Part shown: in pieces, positions 8,286 through 15,965 of the stretch
How positions within the stretch are numbered: the first letter of the stretch is position 1
How the letters are laid out: every line of letters starts with the position of its first letter
NCBI GenBank assembly: GCA_017649605.1
Contig: JAGCGL010000018.1
Span: 1-64,000 of the forward strand
Length of the DNA: 64,000 nucleotides
DNA from: Spirochaetia bacterium
GTDB taxonomy: Bacteria > Spirochaetota > Spirochaetia > CADAEX01
Direction: 5' to 3'
The notes under the pieces: model-generated
What the model was told of the DNA's origin: nothing
Seen by the model: only the letters and a program-made list of their open reading frames with translations
Database searches by the model: none
Made by a program: the position numbers and the translations under genes

Positions 8286-9032
8286 TTATTTCTTCTGATA
8301 CTTTTCTGACCAAACCTTTGTTATCTTTGTGGGGAGCTCAAAATGCTGATAGTCTTTTCTGTCATCCCAGTTGCCGCCCCACTCAAAGCCTTTCTCGGTG
8401 AAAAGCTTGTAGCAGAGGTCGCCTTTGACAATCTTGTAATCAAACTTCTTTGTGCGGTCAAGGTATGGTTTTCCTGTGGCAGGCTCGATCACTTCTTTCT
8501 GGGTACCATCTGCATTCTTCACCATTTTATGGTACGGATTGTACAGCGTGTTGATGTCAACTGCCATCCCCAGACCATGCTTTGATACTGTGGTGGTGTG
8601 GGATATAAAGCGGAAGTTGAAGCATGATGAATTGTTGTCCCTCATCATAATCTCATCATCTGCCATATAATTGTCGGGGAGCACCATGCGCTCGATAGGG
8701 TAGCCTGCATCATACAGATTTTCCAGAATCTCAAGCACATCCTCGGCAATAAGGCGGTGCACCACCATCTCGCCTAAGTGCACATTGCCATCCTTATCCT
8801 TGTGTAATGCCTGTATGTAACGCAAATCCTCACGTGGCACAATGCAGTTCTCCTTGAAGGTGTTTCCCTGCTGCATCCTGAAAAAGAGTTCGTCGGAAAT
8901 AGGCAAGATTTCAAAACCTGGCCGCTCAGCTTTAAGCGGAAGGGCAGCTGCATTGTTTCCAGCAGCTAAAAATCCCGAAAGAATATAAACAGAAAATAAA
9001 ATGTTTAAAAATAATCTGATTGTCTTTCTCAT
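8286..9032 (-). CDS. Exported M15-family D-Ala-D-Ala carboxypeptidase-like peptidase
   Basis: Putative zinc peptidase of 248 residues acting on cell-wall peptides. An N-terminal hydrophobic stretch (residues 5-24) looks like a signal peptide or anchor. The VanY/CwlK-type zinc site is complete: H152 and D159 in SKHGLGMAVDIN, then E217 and H230 in the segment running from FEWGGNWDD to YQHFE. It is first in a short operon with acetolactate decarboxylase (13 nt apart), a pairing with no obvious functional logic. AAGGA precedes the ATG. Confidence 0.87.
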   Translation of the reverse strand: MRKTIRLFLNILFSVYILSGFLAAGNNAAALPLKAERPGFEILPISDELFFRMQQGNTFKENCIVPREDLRYIQALHKDKDGNVHLGEMVVHRLIAEDVLEILENLYDAGYPIERMVLPDNYMADDEIMMRDNNSSCFNFRFISHTTTVSKHGLGMAVDINTLYNPYHKMVKNADGTQKEVIEPATGKPYLDRTKKFDYKIVKGDLCYKLFTEKGFEWGGNWDDRKDYQHFELPTKITKVWSEKYQKK

Positions 9033-9085
9033 AAAGTTTTCCTTATGTTTATCTTATCTCAACTTGCTGTTTTTGTCATTAATTT

Positions 9086-9520
9086 TTACACCTTCTGCAG
9101 CCCCTTGTCGTATGTTTTAAGAGGGACTGACAGGCGGCGGGCAAGCTCAAGATATGAGGCATCGTGGTAAGTAAGCCCGTTCTCCGAGGCCAGGTCAAAG
9201 ATCCGCTGCCGTATCTCTCCGGTACTCTGGATATCGGTTACAATAGGCAGCTGCTGCAGGTTGAACATAAGGTCTCTTGCATCAGCTTTTGAGAGAGGTA
9301 TCTGCTTTGAGTTTCTCCTGCGGGTACGGCAGAGCAGGGCGTTTCCAATCTCGTACCAGAAAAGCTGTGGCACATGGATCTGGCCGTTGTGTGTGATTAT
9401 ATATTCAATGTCCTTCACGCAGTCTGATAGCTCATCATCACAGATTCCGTTAAGAAGGTATGCTGCCATGAAAGAGGTGTCTGCAACAAAGCAGGGGAAT
9501 GTGTCAATATTTTCTTCCAT
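9086..9520 (-). CDS. VapC-type PIN-domain toxin RNase
   Basis: Toxin of a type II toxin-antitoxin pair, expected to cut RNA. It has 144 residues with the PIN acidic site: D14 in VADTS, E57 in WYEIGNAL, D120 in LTYHDASYLELA, and D138. It overlaps the 3' end of the antitoxin gene by 17 nt, the normal coupled arrangement. The target RNA is unknown. Confidence 0.9.
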   Translation of the reverse strand: MEENIDTFPCFVADTSFMAAYLLNGICDDELSDCVKDIEYIITHNGQIHVPQLFWYEIGNALLCRTRRRNSKQIPLSKADARDLMFNLQQLPIVTDIQSTGEIRQRIFDLASENGLTYHDASYLELARRLSVPLKTYDKGLQKV

Positions 9521-9788
9521 AATCCCTCATCTCCTTGATATCAGAAGCTGTAAGAGGAGCAATCCCCTCTTTCTCCATTTTGAAGGATAATTCCGAAGAT
9601 ATCTTCATGATGCGTCTGTGGGCTTCCATTGCTGCTGCGTTCTGTAATTTAATCTCTCCCTGCAGGACTGCCACTTGCTTGCCATTCTTGGAGATGCGCA
9701 CAGTTGTCCCCTCCTGCACCTTGCGGAGCAGCTCGGAGAAATGGGTCTTTGCATCGAATGCGCCGATATCGATTACTGCCAATGCCAT
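9504..9788 (-). CDS. Phd/YefM-type antitoxin
   Basis: Antitoxin of 94 residues that should neutralise the downstream VapC-like toxin and repress the operon. The N-terminal part, FDAKTHFSELLRKVQEGTTV followed by ISKNGKQVAVL, is the classic Phd/YefM DNA-binding fold. The C-terminal half should be the flexible toxin-binding tail. AGGAGG precedes the ATG. On the minus strand TTGATT, 17 bp, TATTAT forms a plausible promoter just upstream (about 9806-9834), next to repeated AACCAG motifs that may be operator half sites. Confidence 0.9.
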   Translation of the reverse strand: MALAVIDIGAFDAKTHFSELLRKVQEGTTVRISKNGKQVAVLQGEIKLQNAAAMEAHRRIMKISSELSFKMEKEGIAPLTASDIKEMRDYGRKY

Positions 9789-9954
9789 ATATGCCTCCTG
9801 TTAATATAATAACACAACCCTTTGACAAAATCAACCAGTTTTTAAACCAGTCGATATTGCGACCCGTAGGGAATCGCACCTAATCGAGGTTGGTACTCAC
9901 TGCTGGCTGTTATTGACTAAACCAACTGTTTGTGGTAAAAAAAGCTATAAATGC

Positions 9955-10207
9955 GGTGACGAAAAACCAGTAGGACGCCGATAACCTTCAAAGAGAGCTG
10001 CCGGATGGTGCAAGGCAGTGGAGGCCGGTGCTCCGAATTACATTTCCGAGCAGCGCTTTGAAACACTTCCAAGGTGGAGTAGAGGTCGCCGGGTACGCCC
10101 GTTACAGCGCAAGGGTATGTCTGTACCTTATAAGGCTCCTCCTGCGAGGGATGGGCAAACAGAGGTGGTACCGCGGGAACTCTCGCCCTCTGTGTTTTCT
10201 TTTTGTA
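9955..10207 (+). promoter_or_regulatory. T-box riboswitch leader of the acyl-CoA synthetase operon
   Basis: tRNA-sensing leader RNA. Stem I: AGTA at 9969-9972; GGACGCCG (9973-9980) pairs, with one bulge, with CGGTGCTCC (ends 10034); AGAGAG at 9992-9997; GGTGCAA apical loop near 10007; then GAA at 10035-10037 with the specifier just after. The specifier reads UUA (Leu) at 10038-10040, or UAC (Tyr) at 10039-10041 if shifted one base. The T-box core AGGTGGTACCGCG is at 10163-10175; UGGU would pair with a tRNA end whose discriminator is A. A terminator hairpin CAGAGG/CCTCTG (10160-10192) with a T-rich tail follows, and competes with the antiterminator. A possible promoter is TTGACT 9913-9918 / TAAAAA 9936-9941. 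Confidence 0.9.
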
Positions 10208-10238
10208 AACACCGGGATTACATTTTTAGGAGCATTTT

Positions 10239-11873
10239 ATGGTTATTACTGAGCTTCTTGAACGCAATTCAAGGCTGTATGGTGCGGAGTGCGCACTGGT
10301 GGAGATCAACCCCTCTGAGAGCAGGGACAAGGCTGTCACATGGCGTGAGGCCAGCCTTATCGAGGGAACTCAGGATGCCCCATACCGAAGAGAGATGTCC
10401 TGGCGCTCCTTTGAACGAAGGGCAAACCGCTTTGCAAATCTTCTTTTAAGCCGTGGTCTCAAGCGGGGCACTAAGGTGGGAATCCTTATGATGAACTGCC
10501 TGGAGTATCTTCCGATTTACTTCGGAATCCTCAAGGCGGGCTGCATTGTGGTTCCTATGAACTTCCGCTACTCAAGCGAAGAGATTACCTACTGCCTTGA
10601 CCTGGCCGATGTTGAAGTGTTAGTCTTCGGACCTGAGTTCATTGAGCGTATGGATGCGATCCAGGACAGGATTCCAAAGGTAAGATACCAGTTCTTTATT
10701 GGAAAGAACGGCCCTTCCTATACCGAAAACTTCTTCGATCTCATGCATTATTTCTCGGCCGATCAACCTCCTGTGCTCTTCACCGAGGATGATCTTGCAG
10801 CCATCTACTTCTCATCCGGCACCACAGGATTCCCGAAGGCGATCCTGCACAAGCACCGCTCGCTCATAAGCTCATGCATAGTGGAGCAGAAGCACCACGG
10901 CCAGACCCGTGATGATGTCTTCCTGTGCATTCCTCCTCTGTACCACACCGGTGCCAAGATGCACTGGTTCGGAAGCCTTCTTGCAGGAAGCCGTGCTGTG
11001 CTCCTTAAAGGTATCAAGCCGGAGTGGATCCTGCGCACTATTACAGAAGAGAAATGCACCATAGTATGGCTTCTTGTTCCATGGGCACAGGATATCCTTG
11101 ATGCAATAGATTCAGGCCGCATAAAGCTGGAACACTATATGCTTGACCAGTGGCGCCTTATGCACATCGGCGCACAGCCTGTGCCTCAGAGCCTTATACA
11201 GCGGTGGCTCAAGGTGTTCCCTCATCATCAGTACGACACCAACTATGGCCTTTCCGAGTCTATCGGACCAGGCTGTGTCCACCTTGGGGTGGAGAATGTA
11301 CACAAGGTTGGCGCTATCGGCAAGGCCGGCTACCTGTGGGAGACAAGGATTGTGGATGACAAGCACAACGATGTCAAGCAGGGCGAGGTAGGCGAGCTGG
11401 CAGTAAAAGGTCCCGGCGTCATGGAATGCTACTACAAGAACCCGAAAGCTACAGCTGAGTCACTTGCAGACGGCTGGCTCTTCACCGGCGATATGGCTAA
11501 GGAGGATGAGGATGGCTTCATCTATCTGGTTGACCGGAAGAAGGATGTCATCATCACCGGAGGCGAGAACCTCTACCCAGTGGAGATTGAGAACTTCCTC
11601 CGCAAGTTCGACAAGATAAAGGATGTGGCTGTAATCGGCTTCCCTGAGCCGCGGCTCGGAGAGATTGCAGGTGCCATCATCGAGATCAAGGAGGGGATGA
11701 CCTGCACCGAGGATGAGATAAACGATTTTGCTCAAGGATTACCACGCTACAAGCGGCCTAAGAAGATAATCTTTGCAAAGGTTCCGCGTAACCCGACCGG
11801 AAAGATCGAGAAGCCGCTTTTACGCAAGATGTACAGCACCACAAACCTGGTTGCAGAGGAGATCGGCGAATAA
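10239..11873 (+). CDS. AMP-dependent acyl-CoA synthetase / ligase
   Basis: ANL-superfamily enzyme of 544 residues that activates a carboxylic acid as acyl-AMP and then acyl-CoA. Motifs: the ATP loop YFSSGTTGFPKA near 189-200, YGLSES near 336, the ATP/ribose motif WLFTGDMAKED near 413, the hinge DRKKDVIITGGENLYP near 430, and the C-terminal catalytic lysine in NPTGKIEK. The substrate acid cannot be read directly. The T-box upstream means that low charging of one tRNA turns the gene on, so the acid is probably a precursor of that amino acid, for example isovalerate for leucine. It is first in an operon with folP, cdaA and cdaR. Confidence 0.93.
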   Translation: MVITELLERNSRLYGAECALVEINPSESRDKAVTWREASLIEGTQDAPYRREMSWRSFERRANRFANLLLSRGLKRGTKVGILMMNCLEYLPIYFGILKAGCIVVPMNFRYSSEEITYCLDLADVEVLVFGPEFIERMDAIQDRIPKVRYQFFIGKNGPSYTENFFDLMHYFSADQPPVLFTEDDLAAIYFSSGTTGFPKAILHKHRSLISSCIVEQKHHGQTRDDVFLCIPPLYHTGAKMHWFGSLLAGSRAVLLKGIKPEWILRTITEEKCTIVWLLVPWAQDILDAIDSGRIKLEHYMLDQWRLMHIGAQPVPQSLIQRWLKVFPHHQYDTNYGLSESIGPGCVHLGVENVHKVGAIGKAGYLWETRIVDDKHNDVKQGEVGELAVKGPGVMECYYKNPKATAESLADGWLFTGDMAKEDEDGFIYLVDRKKDVIITGGENLYPVEIENFLRKFDKIKDVAVIGFPEPRLGEIAGAIIEIKEGMTCTEDEINDFAQGLPRYKRPKKIIFAKVPRNPTGKIEKPLLRKMYSTTNLVAEEIGE

Positions 11874-11879
11874 CACGCT

Positions 11880-12698
11880 ATGGGTCTTATCTCCTCCCTT
11901 TACAAAAAAAAGAAGATGCCCCTTGTTATGGGGATACTCAATGTGACACCGGACTCCTTCTATGCCAAGAGCAGGAAGGAGTCGGCCTTTTCTGCCCTTG
12001 AGGCAGCCCTCGAGATGGAGAGCTCTGGAGCTGACATCATCGACATAGGGGCAGAGAGCACCCGGCCTGGATTCACCCCGGTGGAGGCCGAAGAGGAGAT
12101 AAAGCGTATCATCCCTGCCATAGAGGAGATACGGAAGCACACCAAACTCCCCATATCGGTGGATACCCGCAAGGGGAGCGTTGCAAAGGCTGCTCTGGAT
12201 GCAGGTGCCGACATTGTAAACGATATTTCTGCCGGAACCTACGATTTTTCAATATTAGAAATTGTAAAAAATTATAAATGTGATATTATATTAATGCACA
12301 GTCAGGAGAAAGCTCTGTATTCTGATGTGGTTTCAGAGGTTAAGGGTTATCTTGTGTCCCGTGCCGAGGCATTTGTGGAGGCGGGGATTCCGAAAGAGAG
12401 GATCACCCTGGATCCAGGCCTTGGCTTTGGAAAGGATACTGAGCACAATCTGCTTCTGATGCGCAATATGGAGCAGCTTGTCAAGCTGGGTTATCCAGTT
12501 CTGATAGGGTGCTCCCGTAAGCGTTTTATAGGGGCGGTGACTGGTGCTGATGTGGAAGGCAGGCTGGCCGGGACACTTGCAGTCAATGCTTTTGCTGCAG
12601 TCCATGGCGCTGCTGTCCTAAGGGTTCATGATGTGAGGGAGACATCTGATATTGTTAAGATGCTCTTTGCCCTTGGAGATATCGAAGTCAGGAGGTGA
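11880..12698 (+). CDS. folP: Dihydropteroate synthase
   Basis: Joins p-aminobenzoate to hydroxymethyl-dihydropterin pyrophosphate in folate synthesis. The 272-residue TIM-barrel carries the usual signatures: MGILNVTPDSF near 18-27, ADIIDIGAESTRPG near 50-63, SVDTRKG near 95, DIVNDISAG, LDPGLGFGK, and GCSRKRFIG near the C-terminus (sulfonamide/pABA loop region). It starts 6 nt after the acyl-CoA synthetase stop with little Shine-Dalgarno, which suggests translational coupling. The folP-cdaA order is common in bacteria. Confidence 0.96.
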   Translation: MGLISSLYKKKKMPLVMGILNVTPDSFYAKSRKESAFSALEAALEMESSGADIIDIGAESTRPGFTPVEAEEEIKRIIPAIEEIRKHTKLPISVDTRKGSVAKAALDAGADIVNDISAGTYDFSILEIVKNYKCDIILMHSQEKALYSDVVSEVKGYLVSRAEAFVEAGIPKERITLDPGLGFGKDTEHNLLLMRNMEQLVKLGYPVLIGCSRKRFIGAVTGADVEGRLAGTLAVNAFAAVHGAAVLRVHDVRETSDIVKMLFALGDIEVRR

Positions 12699-12701
12699 CG
12701 A

Positions 12702-13493
12702 TTGGAAAGTTTAATCTCTTTCTTCACAACCTATATCCGGCCATTCCTGGATATGGTTGTCCTTGCTTTTCTGATCTATCAGGTCTATAAGATACTTCTC
12801 CAGAACAAAGCCCTCCCTGCCATAAAAGGTGTGGTTGTGGCCGGAGTTCTCTATGCTCTTGCATATGTCCTTAAGCTGGACACCATACTCTGGATCCTTA
12901 ACAGACTGGCTGGTGCCCTTATCATCATTGTAGTAATCATATTCCAGTCGGAGATCCGTAACTTCTTTATAAAAGTGGGGCAGAGCCGTTTCCTCCAGAG
13001 ACGCCACCGCACAATTGGAACCGAGGTTGAGTCTGTGGTGAGCGCTGCCGAGATACTCTCGTCCATGAAGAGGGGAGCTCTGATGGTCTTTGCCCGCCAG
13101 ACTGGACTCAAGAACATAATAGATACAGGAACAATCCTGAATGCAGATATCTCTTCAAGTCTTATTGTCACCATATTCGGAAAGGATACTGCGCTGCACG
13201 ACGGTGCTATCATCATTGATGGAAAGAAGATTGTTGCTGCAGGCTGTTTCCTGCCTCTTTCTGAGCAGAAGGGAATAAGAAAAAGCTTTGGAACCCGTCA
13301 CAGGGCTGCTTTGGGAACTGCTGAGACCACCGATGCAGTTGTCCTTATCGTCTCCGAGGAGACTGGTGCAATCTCTCTTGCATATAACTCGAATCTCTGT
13401 TACGAGCTTAAGCATGATGAGCTCTTAAGCACACTGAACAACCTGGTGGTACTGGGACTTTCCCAGAGCGACAGCGGGGAGGATGAGGAATGA
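12702..13493 (+). CDS. cdaA: Membrane diadenylate cyclase (c-di-AMP synthase)
   Basis: Makes the second messenger c-di-AMP from two ATP. The protein has 263 residues: about three N-terminal membrane helices (residues 15-85), then a DAC domain with DGA near 167 and RHRAA near 200, both essential family motifs. It starts with TTG, supported by GGAGGTGAC just upstream. The next gene encodes a YbbR protein, the usual regulatory partner (CdaR). c-di-AMP normally controls potassium and osmolyte transport and wall homeostasis. Confidence 0.95.
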   Translation: MESLISFFTTYIRPFLDMVVLAFLIYQVYKILLQNKALPAIKGVVVAGVLYALAYVLKLDTILWILNRLAGALIIIVVIIFQSEIRNFFIKVGQSRFLQRRHRTIGTEVESVVSAAEILSSMKRGALMVFARQTGLKNIIDTGTILNADISSSLIVTIFGKDTALHDGAIIIDGKKIVAAGCFLPLSEQKGIRKSFGTRHRAALGTAETTDAVVLIVSEETGAISLAYNSNLCYELKHDELLSTLNNLVVLGLSQSDSGEDEE

Positions 13494-14542
13494 AATTTGG
13501 AAGAGCATTCAAGATTATCACCCGGAACTGGGCTGCCAAGCTTTTCTGTTTTGCCATTGCAGTTATCGTGGTGCTTTTCCACAGAATGAGCCAGATAGAT
13601 GAACGTACTGTGAATATTCCTTTCAAGCTCTATACAAATACCGAATATCTGATTGTTCAGGATATCCCCCGGACTATTAAAGTATTGCTCCGTGGAAACA
13701 AGGATGATATTTATTCTATCCAGGGTTCTGACCTTACTGCTTATGCAGATTTCACCAATGTCGCCGAAAAAGGAAACCATGTGCGGCCGATAAAGGTGGA
13801 GCGCAGTGGAAGCGCCCTTTACATAACACCGCTGGAGCTTCATATTACCCCTAACCAGATAAGTCTGGCATTCGAGCGCAGGACAATTAAGCGTATTCCG
13901 CTGGAGCCTGTGATAAGAGGTACTCCGGCCGAGGGCTATGAGATTTCCGGCACACTCCTCTCACCTGACTCTGTTACAGTTGAAGGACCTGAGAGCGTGC
14001 TTGATTCCATCGCATCATTCAAGACTACTTCGGTAGATCTGGATGGTCACTCCGATAACTTCTCTGTCCAGGTTGGAGTTGAGAACAGCAATAAATTTGT
14101 CCGTGTCCTTAATAATGATGTAAGGCTTTCACTCAGTATAGCCAAGATTATGGTTGTAAGGACTGTCCAGAATGTGACAATCCTTCTGGCTCATTGTCCC
14201 GATGACCTTACTGCAGTGCGTAATGTTCAGGCCGGTTCTATAAAACTGGAGGTCAACAGCCAGAGGGCAGATACTATATCGGCCTCTTCCATGAAGCTGG
14301 TGGCAGAACTGGGGAGTATAAAGGAGCCTGGAACCTATATTCTTCCTCTTAAGCCTGCAATACCAAAGGGGATGAATATGGTGGGATTCTCTCCCGAAAC
14401 TGTGGAGGTGACTGTAACTTCCAAGAACATAACACCTCAGGCAGAGCCTGCAGTTGAACCACCTGCTCCGGAAGCTTCACAGAATGCAGATGCTCCTGCA
14501 ACTCCTGCCTCTGCTGCTCCAGCCGAAAAACCAGCGCAGTAA
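13490..14542 (+). CDS. cdaR: YbbR-domain protein, CdaA regulator
   Basis: Membrane-anchored extracytoplasmic protein of 350 residues. It has one N-terminal transmembrane helix (about 16-32) and several YbbR-type beta repeats, recognisable by repeated blocks such as VQDIPRTIKVLLRG and YEISGTLLSPDSVTVEGPES. The last 35 residues are Ala/Pro/Glu-rich and probably disordered. CdaR proteins bind CdaA and tune its activity. The ATG overlaps the cdaA stop by 4 nt (ATGA). Confidence 0.88.
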   Translation: MKFGRAFKIITRNWAAKLFCFAIAVIVVLFHRMSQIDERTVNIPFKLYTNTEYLIVQDIPRTIKVLLRGNKDDIYSIQGSDLTAYADFTNVAEKGNHVRPIKVERSGSALYITPLELHITPNQISLAFERRTIKRIPLEPVIRGTPAEGYEISGTLLSPDSVTVEGPESVLDSIASFKTTSVDLDGHSDNFSVQVGVENSNKFVRVLNNDVRLSLSIAKIMVVRTVQNVTILLAHCPDDLTAVRNVQAGSIKLEVNSQRADTISASSMKLVAELGSIKEPGTYILPLKPAIPKGMNMVGFSPETVEVTVTSKNITPQAEPAVEPPAPEASQNADAPATPASAAPAEKPAQ

Positions 14543-14554
14543 AAGAGGTAAGCC

Positions 14555-15298
14555 TTGGCAAATATCAAGCTTACTGTAGCATATGATGGGACAGCTTACT
14601 GCGGCTGGCAGATCCAGAATGATGATGACACAATACAGGGACGCATGGAGAAGGCTCTGGAGAAACTGCATGGCTGTTCTGTAAAGATAACAGGGGCAGG
14701 ACGTACCGACTCGGGGGTTCATGCCAGGGGACAGTGTGCCAACTTTATAACTGACATGACTATGCCGCCGGATAAGTTCAGAGAGGCTCTGAACTCATTT
14801 CTCCCTGCAGACATTAGAATTCTTAAGAGCGAGGCTGTGGATGGCAGTTTTCATGCCCGCTACGATGCCACAGAGCGGATTTATAAATACTATATGCTGC
14901 CAAGAGCCTTAAGCTATCCTTGGCTTGAACGGTACTCCCTTACTGTTAAAGGGAAGCTTGATATAAACAGGCTTAATGAGCTGGCATCACCATTGGTAGG
15001 AAAACATTCCTTTGCCTCCTTCGCCTCTGTTATGGAGGAGGGCTACCCCATGGAACGGAGAGTGAATTCCGCAGTCTTTTATCAAAGCCAGGGCTACACT
15101 GTTTTCAAGATATCTGCCGACGGCTTCTTAAGGCGCATGGTGCGCTCCATTGTAGGCACTGTGCTTGATTTATATGAAAAAGGGGCAGACAGCTCTGCCA
15201 TGAGGTCTGTACTTGACGCACAGGACCGCTCTGCCGCAGGGGCCTGCGCTCCGGCAAAAGGGCTGTTCCTTGACCAGGTGATATATGGGAAGCATTGA
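14555..15298 (+). CDS. truA: tRNA pseudouridine(38-40) synthase
   Basis: Modifies uridines 38-40 in the anticodon arm of many tRNAs. The protein has 247 residues with N-terminal VAYDGTAYCGWQ, catalytic D52 in GAGRTDSGVHA, and the C-terminal FLRRMVRSIVGT motif. Translation should start at TTG 14555, preceded by AGAGGTAAG; no in-frame ATG lies nearby. It overlaps the following glycosylase gene by 14 nt. Confidence 0.95.
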   Translation: MANIKLTVAYDGTAYCGWQIQNDDDTIQGRMEKALEKLHGCSVKITGAGRTDSGVHARGQCANFITDMTMPPDKFREALNSFLPADIRILKSEAVDGSFHARYDATERIYKYYMLPRALSYPWLERYSLTVKGKLDINRLNELASPLVGKHSFASFASVMEEGYPMERRVNSAVFYQSQGYTVFKISADGFLRRMVRSIVGTVLDLYEKGADSSAMRSVLDAQDRSAAGACAPAKGLFLDQVIYGKH

Positions 15299-15965
15299 TT
15301 CTGAAATTTATAAACTGATAAACAATACTCAAGACTATATACAGTACGGCATGATATCGGACCGCAAGGTGCCAGAGATGATGCTGAAAAAGGAAGAGCC
15401 CGACTCCCTTGATAAAATCGCAGGGCAGATAGCTAAGTGCGGCAAATGCCGTCTGTGCGAGAAAAGAAAGAATGTGGTGCCTGGAATGGGTGTGCTCAAT
15501 CCGGATGTGCTGGTTGTGGGCGAAGGGCCTGGAGCCGACGAGGATGTGCAGGGGCTTCCGTTTGTGGGAAAGGCAGGGCAGTACCTGGACAAGTGGCTCG
15601 ATGCCATAGGGCTTTCCCGCCACACCAACTGTTTTATCGGCAATGTGGTGAAATGCCGTCCCCCTATGAACCGAGACCCGCAGCCCGATGAGATAGAAGC
15701 CTGTCTTCCATATCTGGAACAGCAGATTGCATTAATTAAACCTAAGTTCATTCTTACAGTCGGCCGTATCTCATCGGCTGTCCTTTCAGGACAGGAGGCC
15801 GGAATCGGCCGGCTGCGGGGCAGGACATACAGCTTCAAGGGAATTCCCCTTATTCCTACATATCACCCCAGTGCAGTACTTCGGGATCCGACCCTGCGAA
15901 AGCCAGTGTGGGACGACCTTAGACGGCTTAAGGCCGAGCTTGAAGAGATAAAGAATGTACATTAA
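15285..15965 (+). CDS. Family 4 (iron-sulfur) uracil-DNA glycosylase
   Basis: Removes uracil from DNA. The 226-residue protein carries the thermophile-type signature: GEGPGADED near 78, PFVGKAGQYLD near 91, and the late HPS motif in PTYHPSAVLRDP. The Fe-S ligands are probably C52 and C55 (KCGKC), plus the Cys in VKCRPPMNR and in IEACLPYLEQQ. About 45 N-terminal residues precede the core, a common extension. It overlaps both truA (14 nt) and priA (11 nt), so all three are translated as a tightly packed unit. Confidence 0.92.
   Translation: MGSIDSEIYKLINNTQDYIQYGMISDRKVPEMMLKKEEPDSLDKIAGQIAKCGKCRLCEKRKNVVPGMGVLNPDVLVVGEGPGADEDVQGLPFVGKAGQYLDKWLDAIGLSRHTNCFIGNVVKCRPPMNRDPQPDEIEACLPYLEQQIALIKPKFILTVGRISSAVLSGQEAGIGRLRGRTYSFKGIPLIPTYHPSAVLRDPTLRKPVWDDLRRLKAELEEIKNVH

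Noticed and set aside
9855-9890. tRNA T-arm-like sequence on the minus strand (GGTGCGATTCC) next to the toxin-antitoxin genes, as a possible tRNA remnant or attachment site
   Set aside because: No matching 5' acceptor, D-arm or anticodon arm could be placed upstream, and the T-loop has two mismatches to consensus.
10018-10449. 143-residue open frame through the T-box leader
   Set aside because: The region is fully explained as structured leader RNA, and the frame runs into the acyl-CoA synthetase in the wrong phase.
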